Shown here one piece after another: positions 27,150-36,403 of a stretch of DNA of 64,000 bases (within the stretch, counting starts at the first letter, position 1; the number at the start of each line of letters is the position of its first letter). The stretch lies in assembly GCA_050303435.1 (NCBI GenBank), contig JBNLBT010000003.1:1-64000 (forward strand), in the 5' to 3' direction. Source of the stretch: JBNLBT01 sp050303435. Lineage in GTDB: Bacteria; Pseudomonadota; Gammaproteobacteria; Xanthomonadales; Marinicellaceae. Position numbers and translations under genes: made by a program. Under the pieces are notes generated by a model. That model saw nothing but the letters and a program-made list of their open reading frames with translations, did no database searches and had not been told where the DNA came from.

Positions 27150-29447
27150 ATGGGTCTGAGAGAAGACATCAAACAGGCGGCGCTGGAGTACCACCGCGAG
27201 CCGGTGCCGGGCAAAATCAAGATCACCGCCACCAAAGCCCTGACCACGCAGAAAGATCTGTCGCTGGCCTATTCACCGGGTGTGGCGGCGGCCAGCGAGG
27301 CGATCGCCGAGGACCCCGCGCAAGCCGCGGCGCTGACCGCGCGCGCCAACCTGGTGGCGGTCATTTCCAATGGCACCGCGGTGCTGGGATTGGGTGACAT
27401 CGGTGCGCTGGCAGCGAAACCGGTGATGGAAGGCAAAGGCGTGCTGTTTAAAAAGTTCGCCGGCATCGACGTGTTTGACATCGAGATCGATGAAAAAGAT
27501 CCGGACAAGCTGATCGACATCATTGCCGCGCTGGAACCGACCTTTGGCGGCATCAACCTTGAAGACATCAAATCGCCCGAGTGTTTTTACGTCGAAGAAC
27601 AGCTCAAGGAACGCATGAACGTGCCGGTGTTTCACGACGACCAGCACGGCACCGCCATCATTACGGCGGCCGCCATTCTCAATGGGCTGCGCCTGATTGA
27701 CAAGGACATCAGCGAGGTCAAACTGGTGACCTCCGGCGCCGGCGCCGCCGGCATGGCCTGTCTGGATCTGCTGGTGGAGCTGGGTTTGCAACAGGCCCAC
27801 GTGATCGTGTCCGATTCGGCCGGTGTGCTGCACCAGACGCGCGCGGATCTGATCGGCGATGAACGCAAGCTGGGTTATGCCCGCGGTGTGAACGAACAAA
27901 GCCTGACCGAAGCCCTGGTCGACGCAGACATTTTTCTCGGTGTATCGGTGGGTGGTGTGCTGAAACCCGAGATGATCCGTGCCATGGCGCGCGATCCGAT
28001 CATTCTGGCGCTGGCCAATCCGACGCCGGAAATCATGCCGGACGAAGCCCTGGCGGTGCGCCCCGACGCCATCATTGCCACCGGGCGCTCCGATTACCCC
28101 AATCAGGTCAACAACGTGTTGTGCTTTCCGTACATCTTTCGCGGCGCATTGGACGTCGGCGCGACGGTGATCAATGACGCCATGAAAAAAGCCTGCGTGT
28201 ACGCACTGGCGGATCTGGCGCGTCAGGAAACCAGCGACGTCAGCGCCCAGGCCTACGGCGGCAAGGAACTCAGTTTTGGCCGCGAATACCTGATCCCACA
28301 GCCATTCGATCCGCGCATTTTGTTGTACGTGGCACCGGCGGTGGCGCGCGCCGCGGCCCAATCCGGTGTGGCCAACCGGCCGATTGAAGACATGCAGGCC
28401 TATCGCGACCGTTTGGGCGAATTCGTTTATCAAAGCGGCCTGTTGATGCGACCGGTGTTCGACGCCGCGCGCAAGAACCCTCAGCGGGTGGTGATGGCCG
28501 AAGGCGAAGACGTGCGGGTGTTGCGCGCCACCCAGGTGGTGATCAACGACGGTTTGGCCAAACCCATTTTGATCGGCCGACCCGATGTGGTGCGTTCGCG
28601 CATCGAGAAAATCGGCCTGAACATCCGTGCGGGTGAAGATTTTGAACTGGTCAATCCGCAAGACGATCCGCGCTTCAGAGACTATTGGACGCTGTACCAC
28701 GAAATCATGCAGCGGCGCGGCGTGACCCCGGAAATCGCCAAGGCGGTGGTGCGCACGCGCAACACAGTGATTGCCGCCCTGATGGTCAAGCGCGGCGAAG
28801 CCGATGCGATGCTGGCCGGCCTGCATGGTCGTTTTCAAAAGGTCCTGCAGCACATCATTGATGTGATCGGCGTGGACGCGGAAAGCGGCGTGCCGGCGGG
28901 CATGAGCGCGGTGGCCACCGAACAGGGCAACTACTTCATCTGCGACACCAACGTGTCCACCGACCCCAGCGCCGAACAAATCGCACAGATGACTTTGCAG
29001 GCGGCGGAAAAAATCAAGGCCTTTGGCAAGGTGCCGAAAGCGGCGCTGTTGTCGTATTCAAATTTCGGTTCCCGCTCTGGCGAAAGCGCGGATAAAATGC
29101 GCCGCGCGCTGGCCCTGATTCACAGCCGCGCACCGGAGCTGGAAGTGGAAGGCGAGATGGAGGCCGACTACGCGCTGATGCCGCAGATTCGCTCCCAGGC
29201 CTTTCCCAATTCGGTGCTCACCGACAAAGCCAATTTGCTGATCACACCCAATTTGGACACAGCCAACACCGCACTCAACATGATCCGGTATTTCAGCCAG
29301 GGCGTGACCGTCGGCCCCATGCTGATGGGCACCTGCCTGCCGGCCCATGTGCTCAACCCGTCTTCATCGGTGAGACGCATCATCAACATGACAGCCATCG
29401 CAGTGGTCGATGCACTGAAAGCAAAAGCAGGAACCAACCATGAGTGA
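27150..29447 (+). CDS. maeB: NADP-dependent malic enzyme with C-terminal phosphotransacetylase-like domain
   Basis: 765 residues in MaeB layout. Residues 1 to about 430 are malic enzyme: DLSLAYSPGVA, the general-base Lys region PVMEGKGVLFKKF, FHDDQHGTAI, and the Rossmann LVTSGAGAAGMACL. From about 443 (RVVMAEGEDVRVLRA) to the end is a phosphate acetyltransferase-like domain, regulatory in E. coli MaeB. Decarboxylates malate to pyruvate with NADP. The ATG at 27150 is taken because MGLREDIKQAALEYH is the family N-terminus. Overlaps aceE by eight bases, linking malate oxidation to the pyruvate dehydrogenase. Confidence 0.95.
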   Translation: MGLREDIKQAALEYHREPVPGKIKITATKALTTQKDLSLAYSPGVAAASEAIAEDPAQAAALTARANLVAVISNGTAVLGLGDIGALAAKPVMEGKGVLFKKFAGIDVFDIEIDEKDPDKLIDIIAALEPTFGGINLEDIKSPECFYVEEQLKERMNVPVFHDDQHGTAIITAAAILNGLRLIDKDISEVKLVTSGAGAAGMACLDLLVELGLQQAHVIVSDSAGVLHQTRADLIGDERKLGYARGVNEQSLTEALVDADIFLGVSVGGVLKPEMIRAMARDPIILALANPTPEIMPDEALAVRPDAIIATGRSDYPNQVNNVLCFPYIFRGALDVGATVINDAMKKACVYALADLARQETSDVSAQAYGGKELSFGREYLIPQPFDPRILLYVAPAVARAAAQSGVANRPIEDMQAYRDRLGEFVYQSGLLMRPVFDAARKNPQRVVMAEGEDVRVLRATQVVINDGLAKPILIGRPDVVRSRIEKIGLNIRAGEDFELVNPQDDPRFRDYWTLYHEIMQRRGVTPEIAKAVVRTRNTVIAALMVKRGEADAMLAGLHGRFQKVLQHIIDVIGVDAESGVPAGMSAVATEQGNYFICDTNVSTDPSAEQIAQMTLQAAEKIKAFGKVPKAALLSYSNFGSRSGESADKMRRALALIHSRAPELEVEGEMEADYALMPQIRSQAFPNSVLTDKANLLITPNLDTANTALNMIRYFSQGVTVGPMLMGTCLPAHVLNPSSSVRRIINMTAIAVVDALKAKAGTNHE

Positions 29448-32097
29448 AGCCAAACACGACAATGAAATTGACGCCATTGAAACCCAGGAATGGCTCGACG
29501 CCCTGCAGGCCGTGATCGATCAGGAAGGCCCCGAGCGGGCGCACTATCTGATTGAACAATTGATCGATCTGAACCGACGCTCCGGCGGGTACCTGCCGTA
29601 CGATCCAACCACCGCCTATCTAAACACCATCCACGTCAGCCAGCAGCCGCCGGCCCCGGGCGACGCCGACCTGGAATGGCGCATCCGGGCGATGATCCGC
29701 TGGAACGCCATGGCCATGGTGGTGCGCGCCAACCGGCGCCCCGGCGCCCTCGGCGGGCACATTGCCTCATTTGCTTCAGCGGCGACCATTTACGACGTCG
29801 GTTTCAATCATTTTTTCCGCGGCCCGGAGCACGCCTGCGGCGGCGATCTGCTGTACGTGCAGGGCCACAGCGCGCCGGGTTTCTACGCGCGCGCGTTTTT
29901 GGAAGGTCGCATCGACGCTGAACAGATGGACAACTTCCGCCGCGAGGTTGACGGCGAAGGGCTGTCCTCGTATCCGCATCCCTGGCTGATGCCTGAATTC
30001 TGGCAGTTTGCCACCGTGTCCATGGGACTGGGGCCGATCCAGGCGATTTATCAGGCGCGGTTCATGAAATACATGCAAAACCGCGGTCTGATCGAGAAAA
30101 CCGACAAAAAAGTCTATTGCTTCCTCGGCGACGGGGAAACCGACGAGCCGGAATCGCTGGGCGCCATTTCTCTGGCCGGGCGAGAAAAACTCGACAACCT
30201 GGTGTTTGTGGTCAACTGCAATCTGCAGCGACTGGACGGGCCGGTGCGCGGCAACGGCAAAATCATCCAGGAGCTGGAGGGCGTGTTCCGCGGCGCCGGC
30301 TGGAACGTCATCAAGGTGATCTGGGGTTCCTATTGGGACGAATTGCTGGCGCGCGATCACAAAGGCCTGCTGCGCAAGCGCATGGAAGAGGCCGTGGACG
30401 GCGATTACCAGAATTACAAATCCAAAGACGGCGCCTATGTGCGCGAAAAATTCTTTGGCAAATACCCGGAACTGAAAGCCATGGTGGCGCACATGACCGA
30501 TGAGGATGTGTGGCGTTTGAACCGCGGTGGACACGACCCGCACAAACTGTACGCAGCGTACGCCGCGGCCAGTGAACAATCCGGTCAGCCGACCGTGATC
30601 CTGGCGAAAACCGTGAAAGGCTATGGCATGGGCGTGGCCGGGCAGTCGGCCAACACCACCCACCAGCAGAAAAAAATGGACACCGACGCCATCCGCCACT
30701 TCCGCGACAAATTCAATGTGCCGATCAAGGACGAGGAGCTGGAAGACGTGCCGTATTACAAACCGGCAGCCGACTCGGAGGAAATCAAATACATGCAGGC
30801 GCGGCGCGCTGAACTGGGCGGGTTTTTGCCGCAGCGAAAGGTTGAATACACGGCACTGAAAGCACCGACGCTCGGCGATTTCGACAGCATCACCAAAGGC
30901 ACCGGTGAACGGGAAATCTCCACCACCATGGCTTTTGTGCGCAGTTTGGCCATCCTGTTGCGCGACGCCGGTTTGAAAAAGCACATCGTGCCGATCGTGT
31001 GCGATGAAGCGCGCACCTTTGGCATGGAAGGCATGTTTCGCCAACTGGGCATCTATTCACACCAGGGGCAACAGTACGAGCCGGAAGATTCCGACCAGCT
31101 GATGTTTTACAAGGAATCATCGGACGGCCAGATTCTGCAGGAAGGCATCACCGAAGCCGGCGCCATGTCATCCTGGATAGCGGCCGCCACGGCCTACGCC
31201 AACTACGGCATACCGATGATCCCGTTCTACATTTACTATTCCATGTTCGGGCATCAGCGCATCGGCGATCTGTGCTGGGCGGCCGGCGACATGCGCGCAC
31301 GCGGTTTTCTGTTGGGCGGCACATCGGGTCGCACCACCCTTAACGGCGAAGGCCTGCAACATCAGGACGGCCATTCGCACCTGATTGCCTCCACGGTGCC
31401 GAACTGCGTGTCCTACGACCCCACCTATGCACACGAAGTGGCGGTGATCCTGCAGCACGGACTCAAACGCATGTATGAAGACGGTGAGGACGTGTATTTC
31501 TACCTCACCCTGTTGAATGAAAATTACCCGCACCCGGCGATGCCGAAAAACTGCGCGGCGGGCATCATACAGGGCATGTATTGCCTGCACAGTCAGGACA
31601 AACCGGCGGTGCGTCTGCTGGGTTGCGGCGCCATACTCAGGGAATGCGAACACGCCGCGGAGTTGCTGCTGGCCGATTTCAAGGTCAAAGCGGAAGTCTG
31701 GAGCGTGACCTCGTTCACTGAATTGAAACGCCAGGCCCAGGCGGTCAATCGGCGCAACCGCCTGAACGCCGAGAAAAAGGCCGAAACCACCTACGTGCAA
31801 TCCAGCCTCGGCCAGACCCAGGCGCCGGTGGTGGCGGCCACCGACTACGTGCGCGATGTGCCTGAACAAATCCGTCCATGGGTCGACGCACCCTACGTGA
31901 CCCTCGGCACCGACGGTTTTGGTCGCAGCGACACCCGCGAACAGTTGCGTGCGCATTTTGAAGTTGACCGGCGCAACATCGCCTATCAGGCGGTGGTCGA
32001 ACTGGTGCGCGCAGGTCAGTTGCCAAAAACCGCGGTGGTGAAGGCGCGCAAGCAGTATCAAATCGATCCGGACAAGCCCAACCCGTTCCAGCAGTGA
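29440..32097 (+). CDS. aceE: Pyruvate dehydrogenase E1 component, homodimeric type
   Basis: 885 residues, the AceE length of Proteobacteria. RSGGYLPYDPTTAYLNTI begins the conserved part, GGHIASFASAATIYDVG follows, and the thiamine diphosphate motif starts as GDGETDEPES near 230. VCDEARTFGMEGMFRQ and LLGGTSGRTTLNGEGLQHQD mark the second half. Decarboxylates pyruvate and acetylates the lipoyl group of E2. Starts inside the end of maeB (ATGAGTGA). aceF and lpd lie 1 kb downstream, after an M23 peptidase gene, with their own promoter. Confidence 0.97.
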   Translation: MSEAKHDNEIDAIETQEWLDALQAVIDQEGPERAHYLIEQLIDLNRRSGGYLPYDPTTAYLNTIHVSQQPPAPGDADLEWRIRAMIRWNAMAMVVRANRRPGALGGHIASFASAATIYDVGFNHFFRGPEHACGGDLLYVQGHSAPGFYARAFLEGRIDAEQMDNFRREVDGEGLSSYPHPWLMPEFWQFATVSMGLGPIQAIYQARFMKYMQNRGLIEKTDKKVYCFLGDGETDEPESLGAISLAGREKLDNLVFVVNCNLQRLDGPVRGNGKIIQELEGVFRGAGWNVIKVIWGSYWDELLARDHKGLLRKRMEEAVDGDYQNYKSKDGAYVREKFFGKYPELKAMVAHMTDEDVWRLNRGGHDPHKLYAAYAAASEQSGQPTVILAKTVKGYGMGVAGQSANTTHQQKKMDTDAIRHFRDKFNVPIKDEELEDVPYYKPAADSEEIKYMQARRAELGGFLPQRKVEYTALKAPTLGDFDSITKGTGEREISTTMAFVRSLAILLRDAGLKKHIVPIVCDEARTFGMEGMFRQLGIYSHQGQQYEPEDSDQLMFYKESSDGQILQEGITEAGAMSSWIAAATAYANYGIPMIPFYIYYSMFGHQRIGDLCWAAGDMRARGFLLGGTSGRTTLNGEGLQHQDGHSHLIASTVPNCVSYDPTYAHEVAVILQHGLKRMYEDGEDVYFYLTLLNENYPHPAMPKNCAAGIIQGMYCLHSQDKPAVRLLGCGAILRECEHAAELLLADFKVKAEVWSVTSFTELKRQAQAVNRRNRLNAEKKAETTYVQSSLGQTQAPVVAATDYVRDVPEQIRPWVDAPYVTLGTDGFGRSDTREQLRAHFEVDRRNIAYQAVVELVRAGQLPKTAVVKARKQYQIDPDKPNPFQQ

Positions 32098-32102
32098 GAC
32101 CG

Positions 32103-32150
32103 CGCCGCGGCACCCGTGCGCGGCGGGGCTTGTCTGCGGGCCGGTTTTTT
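32103..32150 (+). terminator. Possible terminator after aceE
   Basis: CGCCGCG (32103-32109) pairs with CGCGGCG (32119-32125), and a run of six T lies at 32145-32150. The T-run is about 20 bases from the stem, so this is not a classical intrinsic terminator; it could attenuate read-through into the M23 gene. Confidence 0.35.
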
Positions 32151-32165
32151 GCTATGTTCTGGCGC

Positions 32166-33080
32166 ATGCACAAAGCGATTTTGATCAGCTGCCTGTTGTT
32201 GTTGAACGGCCACGCATCGGCGAAGAAATTTTACAAATACACCGATGAAAACGGCATCACGCACTACTCCGACCGGCCACCGGACACCGAGCATGAAGTC
32301 AACAGCTGGCAGGTTCGGGTGGAAGACAGTGAGCTTAAAATCACTGTGGTCAATCGTGGCACGCAGGAACTGCCGGTGCTGTACGCGGTGAATGAATACA
32401 ACGGACCCGTGGAAGTGCGCATCCAATTGAGTGCCGAGGAAAACATCCAGGCCGAGCCGCCCTTGCCGTTGTCGGTCGTCATTCCGGCCCGCGGCGATCA
32501 GTTTGTCACCCGCATCAAACCCCGCGACGCGAAAAAATCCTGGGCCTACCAGTACTCCATCGAATTCACTCTTGGCGATCCGTCGGCAACGCACGCATCG
32601 GATGTTGTCTACGCCTTACCATTTCGTCCAGGACAGACACACTACGTGTCGCAAGGTTTCAATGGCCAGGCCACCCACGCCACCGGTCACAACGAATTTG
32701 CCATCGACATTGTCATGCCCGAAGGCACCGAGATTCTGGCGGCGCGCTCCGGCGTGGTGATGGACATCGCCGATGATTTTTTTGGCGGTGGCATCAAGTC
32801 CAGCAATCTGCGCCGCGCCAATTTCATTCGCATCTTGCACGAAGACGGATCGATGGCGGTATACGCCCACCTGTTGCTGGAGTCGGTGCGGGTTTATCCG
32901 GGCCAGAAAGTCCGGCAAGGCGAATTGATCGCGCGCTCCGGCAACACCGGTTTCTCCAGTGGGCCGCATCTGCATTTCGTCGTCCAGCTGAATCAGTCCG
33001 GCACCTTGAAAAGCGTGCCATTCATGTTCAAAAGCCACTCAGGCGGGGTGTTTGTCCCCAGCGTCGGCAGCATCCAGTAA
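32166..33080 (+). CDS. M23-family peptidoglycan endopeptidase with N-terminal DUF4124
   Basis: About 304 residues with a signal peptide (AILISCLLLLNGHASA). Directly after it comes a DUF4124-type segment, KKFYKYTDENGITHYSDRPP. The M23/LytM domain occupies roughly 170-290, with the zinc ligands in GHNEFAIDIVMPEG (HxxxxxD) and GPHLHFVVQ (HxH), so it should be an active peptidoglycan endopeptidase in the periplasm. An alternative ATG lies 12 bases upstream (32154). It interrupts the aceE/aceF order; nothing connects it functionally to pyruvate dehydrogenase. Confidence 0.9.
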   Translation: MHKAILISCLLLLNGHASAKKFYKYTDENGITHYSDRPPDTEHEVNSWQVRVEDSELKITVVNRGTQELPVLYAVNEYNGPVEVRIQLSAEENIQAEPPLPLSVVIPARGDQFVTRIKPRDAKKSWAYQYSIEFTLGDPSATHASDVVYALPFRPGQTHYVSQGFNGQATHATGHNEFAIDIVMPEGTEILAARSGVVMDIADDFFGGGIKSSNLRRANFIRILHEDGSMAVYAHLLLESVRVYPGQKVRQGELIARSGNTGFSSGPHLHFVVQLNQSGTLKSVPFMFKSHSGGVFVPSVGSIQ

Positions 33081-33116
33081 AGCGCGCCTCGGCAGAGGTG
33101 CCCGGACGCTGAAAAA

Positions 33117-33125
33117 TGGTATAAT
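33117..33125 (+). promoter_or_regulatory. Extended -10 promoter of aceF-lpd
   Basis: TGGTATAAT: a perfect TATAAT at 33120-33125 with the TGn extension at 33117-33119, and only a poor -35 (GGTGCC) at 17 bases. Extended -10 promoters tolerate this. The start point would be near 33132, giving a roughly 26-base leader that carries GAGAAGAG. Confidence 0.75.
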
Positions 33126-33157
33126 CGCTGCGCGTTCCACCTGAGAAGAGTCTTACA

Positions 33158-34471
33158 TTGAGTGAAATAAAACACATCGCGGTGCCGGACATCGGTGATT
33201 TCGATTCGGTCGAAGTGATTGAGGTGCTGGTCAAACCCGGCGATCGCATCGAAGCCGAGCAGACCATGATTACACTGGAGAGTGAAAAAGCCACGCTGGA
33301 AGTGCCTGCACCGATGGCCGGTGAAGTCGTCAAGGTGCGGGTCAAGGAAGGCGACCAGGTGTCCGAAGGCAGCGTGGTGCTGGAGTTGCAGGTCGACGCA
33401 GGATCTGCACTGGCCAAAGACAGCGCGGCCAAGAATGCCCCCGCAAGCGAAGCGGCTCAAGACACCGAGTCTGAACAGACACGCGAGGAAAAACCGGCGC
33501 CCAAAGCGGAACGCCCAGCGGCGAAACATGTCGACGACGCTCCGCGGGTGAATTTGCCGCAAAAACCCGGCAGCATCGCACACGCCAGTCCGGCGGTGCG
33601 CAAATTTGCCCGCGAACTCGGGGTGGATGTGGCCGCGGTGGCCGGCACCGGTCGCAAAGGCCGGGTCACGCGAGAGGACGTCAAAAACCACGTGAAAGCA
33701 GTGCTCAGCGGGTCCGCGCCGGCTGCTTCCGGCTTTGACGTGGCGCCGCCGCCGCGCGTGGATTTCAATGAATTCGGCGAAACCGAAAGCCAGCCGCTGA
33801 GCCGGATTCAGAAATTTTCCGGACGCAATCTGCACCGCAACTGGGTGCGCATCCCGCACGTCACGCAGTTTGATGCGGCCGACATCACCGACATGGAGGC
33901 GTTTCGTCAGGACAACAAAGCCGAAGCCAAGGCTCAGGGCTTTAACCTCACACCGCTGGCATTTCTGGTCAAGGCCTTGGCCCGTGCGTTGAAAAAATTC
34001 CCCAAATTCAACACCTCGCTGTCGCCCGACGGCGAGACGCTGGTGTACAAAAAGTATTATCACATTGGCATCGCCGTGGACACCGAGAACGGTCTGGTGG
34101 TGCCAGTGGTGCGCGACTGCGACAAAAAAGACATCTTTGAAATTGCGCGCGAAATGGCGGACATATCGGATCGCGCCCGCGCCGGCAAACTGTCGCCCAA
34201 AGACATGCAGGGTGGCAGCATGTCAATTTCTTCGCTGGGCAGCATCGGTGGCACCGCATTCACCCCCATCATCAACGCCCCTGAGGTGGCCATTCTGGGC
34301 GTTTCACGGGCTGAAATCCAACCGCGCTACATCAAGGAAAACTTCGAGCCACGGCTGATGTTGCCGCTGTCTCTGAGTTACGATCACCGGGTGATCGACG
34401 GCGCCGACGCGGCGCGCTTCATCGTGTATCTGTCGGCGGTGTTGTCGGATTTGAAAAAAATGCTGCTGTGA
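33158..34471 (+). CDS. aceF: Dihydrolipoyllysine-residue acetyltransferase (PDH E2)
   Basis: 437 residues with a single lipoyl domain (lipoylated Lys44 in ESEKATLEVP), an Ala/Glu/Pro linker, the E1/E3-binding domain at about 141-178 (ASPAVRKFARELGV), and the acetyltransferase core from about 200, ending with the catalytic SYDHRVIDGADAARF (His near 410). Transfers acetyl from lipoamide to CoA. The start codon is TTG at 33158, behind GAGAAGAG. One lipoyl domain is fewer than the three of E. coli AceF. Pairs with lpd downstream, which carries a lipoyl domain of its own. Confidence 0.95.
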   Translation: MSEIKHIAVPDIGDFDSVEVIEVLVKPGDRIEAEQTMITLESEKATLEVPAPMAGEVVKVRVKEGDQVSEGSVVLELQVDAGSALAKDSAAKNAPASEAAQDTESEQTREEKPAPKAERPAAKHVDDAPRVNLPQKPGSIAHASPAVRKFARELGVDVAAVAGTGRKGRVTREDVKNHVKAVLSGSAPAASGFDVAPPPRVDFNEFGETESQPLSRIQKFSGRNLHRNWVRIPHVTQFDAADITDMEAFRQDNKAEAKAQGFNLTPLAFLVKALARALKKFPKFNTSLSPDGETLVYKKYYHIGIAVDTENGLVVPVVRDCDKKDIFEIAREMADISDRARAGKLSPKDMQGGSMSISSLGSIGGTAFTPIINAPEVAILGVSRAEIQPRYIKENFEPRLMLPLSLSYDHRVIDGADAARFIVYLSAVLSDLKKMLL

Positions 34472-34590
34472 TGCAGACACCCCGCGCAATGCACAGCCCG
34501 CCCAAAGAATCGGCGGATTGCGCGGATTAAAATGATTGACAGAACAATGGCAACGGCCCTGGTCAGGGCCCGGCAAGTGAGCAACGACAG

Positions 34591-36333
34591 ATGAGTGATA
34601 CACAAACAATCAACACGCCCGACATCGGTGATTTTGACGACGTGCCGGTGATTGAAATTCTGGTCAAACCCGGCGATCGGGTGGAAAAAGACCAGTCGCT
34701 GGTGACCCTGGAAAGTGAAAAAGCCACCATGGAAGTGCCCTGCCCGGTGGCCGGTGAAATTCTCACGGTGGAGGTGAGCGAAGGTCAACGGGTCAGCCAG
34801 GGCGCGCCGCTGGTCACTGTGCGGGTGGACGAAAAGGCGCACGCTGATGCCGATGCCCAATCAAACACAGCGGAGAAACCGGACGCATCTGCTGTTGATG
34901 CCGGCGCGCAGGCAGCGCCCCAGCCGGCGCCCAACGACGCTGAGTACGACACCGAATTGCTGGTGATTGGCGCCGGACCGGGTGGGTACACCGCGGCGTT
35001 TCGCGCCGCGGATCTGGGCATGCAGGTGACTTTGGTGGAGAAACACGCGGCCCTCGGCGGGGTGTGCCTGAATGTTGGCTGCATACCGTCCAAGGCCTTG
35101 CTGCACGCCGCAGAAGTCATTCGCGAAGCGGAACACATGGGCGCACACGGCGTGCAATTCGGTGCGCCACAGATCGACCGGGAAAAACTGTTGGGCTGGA
35201 AAGACGGCGTGGTTGAACGGCTCACCGGCGGATTGAAACAAATGGCCAAACAGCGTCAAGTCAAAGTGGTGCAGGGCGAGGCGCGTTTCGTGGACGGGCA
35301 CCACGTCGAGATTAACGGCGAAAAACTCAGTTTTGCCCAGTGCATCATTGCGGCCGGTTCGCGGGTGTTCAAGTTGCCCCTGTTGCCCTGGGGCGATGCA
35401 CGCGTCATGGATTCCACCGACGCGCTGGTCATGCAGGAGGTGCCGGCCAACATGCTGATCATTGGCTGCGGCATCATTGGTCTGGAAATGGCCACGGTGT
35501 ATTCCGCGCTTGGCTGCGAAGTGACCCTGGTTGAGATGATGGACCAAATCATCCCCGGTGCCGATAAAGACCTGGTCAGGCCGTTGCACACGCGCATTAA
35601 AAAACAGTACAAGGCGATTAAACTGGGCAGCCAGGTCACTGCGGTGGATGCCACCGATGACGGCCTGAAAGTCACATTTGATGGTCAGGATTCAGAGACT
35701 TTTGAGAAAGTCCTGGTGGCGGTTGGCCGTGTGCCGAACGGCGATAGACTCGACGCCGAGAACGCCGGCGTCAAGGTCACTGATCGTGGTTTCATCGAAG
35801 TGGACCGACAGATGCGCACCAACGTGCCGCACATTTTTGCCATTGGCGATGTCGTTGGTCAACCGATGCTGGCGCACAAGGCCACCCACGAAGCCAAGGT
35901 GGCCGCAGAAGCGGCGCACGGTGAAAAAGTGTTCTTTGATGCGCACGTGATTCCCTCGGTGGCCTACACCGATCCGGAAGTGGCCTGGGTGGGTGTGACA
36001 GAAACACAGGCGCAAAGCGAAGGACGCGCCGTGGGCGTGGGCAAATTCCCCTGGGCCGCCAGCGGTCGTGCCTTGGGCATCGCGCGCACCGAAGGCTTCA
36101 CTAAACTGCTCTTCGATGAAGAGACCGGGCGGGTGATCGGCGGCGGCATCGTTGGCCCCAACGCCGGTGAATTGATCGCCGAAGTGGCGCTGGCGATCGA
36201 AATGGGATGCGAAGCCGCGGACATTGGCTTGACCATTCATCCGCACCCCACCCTTTCGGAATCGGTGGCCATGAGCGCCGAAGCGTTCGAAGGCACCATC
36301 ACCGATTTGTATCTGCCCAAACGCAAACAATAA
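34591..36333 (+). CDS. lpdA: Dihydrolipoyl dehydrogenase with N-terminal lipoyl domain (PDH E3)
   Basis: 580 residues. An N-terminal lipoyl domain (1-80, lipoyl Lys44 in ESEKATMEVP) nearly repeats that of aceF. After an Ala/Pro-rich linker the flavoprotein begins near 120 with VIGAGPGGYTAAFRAA; the redox disulfide is Cys159/Cys164 in GGVCLNVGCIPSK. The second Rossmann reads IIGCGIIGLEMATVYSALG, and the C-terminal His-Glu pair is in HPHPTLSES. Reoxidises dihydrolipoamide with NAD. The lipoyl-E3 fusion is typical of Neisseria, Burkholderia and Xanthomonas-type PDH complexes. The 119 bases before it hold no gene. Confidence 0.97.
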   Translation: MSDTQTINTPDIGDFDDVPVIEILVKPGDRVEKDQSLVTLESEKATMEVPCPVAGEILTVEVSEGQRVSQGAPLVTVRVDEKAHADADAQSNTAEKPDASAVDAGAQAAPQPAPNDAEYDTELLVIGAGPGGYTAAFRAADLGMQVTLVEKHAALGGVCLNVGCIPSKALLHAAEVIREAEHMGAHGVQFGAPQIDREKLLGWKDGVVERLTGGLKQMAKQRQVKVVQGEARFVDGHHVEINGEKLSFAQCIIAAGSRVFKLPLLPWGDARVMDSTDALVMQEVPANMLIIGCGIIGLEMATVYSALGCEVTLVEMMDQIIPGADKDLVRPLHTRIKKQYKAIKLGSQVTAVDATDDGLKVTFDGQDSETFEKVLVAVGRVPNGDRLDAENAGVKVTDRGFIEVDRQMRTNVPHIFAIGDVVGQPMLAHKATHEAKVAAEAAHGEKVFFDAHVIPSVAYTDPEVAWVGVTETQAQSEGRAVGVGKFPWAASGRALGIARTEGFTKLLFDEETGRVIGGGIVGPNAGELIAEVALAIEMGCEAADIGLTIHPHPTLSESVAMSAEAFEGTITDLYLPKRKQ

Positions 36334-36344
36334 GAAAATCCAGC

Positions 36345-36364
36345 CACGCACCGTCACGTGCGTG
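36345..36364. other. Stem-loop between convergent lpdA and comF
   Basis: CACGCAC (36345-36351) pairs perfectly with GTGCGTG (36358-36364) across a six-base loop, 12 bases after the lpdA stop. No T-run follows on either strand. A weak or protein-assisted terminator between the converging genes is possible. Confidence 0.4.
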
Positions 36365-36403
36365 TCCGCAGCACCCGCGGCGTGGTGTGAGTTACAGCAG
36401 CCC

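Noticed and set aside
26045..27247. 400-residue open frame antisense to the aldolase
   Set aside because: No start context or domain; class I aldolase is complete on the other strand.
27273..28979. 568-residue open frame antisense to maeB
   Set aside because: Long but a composition shadow of a GC-rich gene: His/Gln/Arg-rich with no domain; the plus strand encodes an intact malic enzyme.
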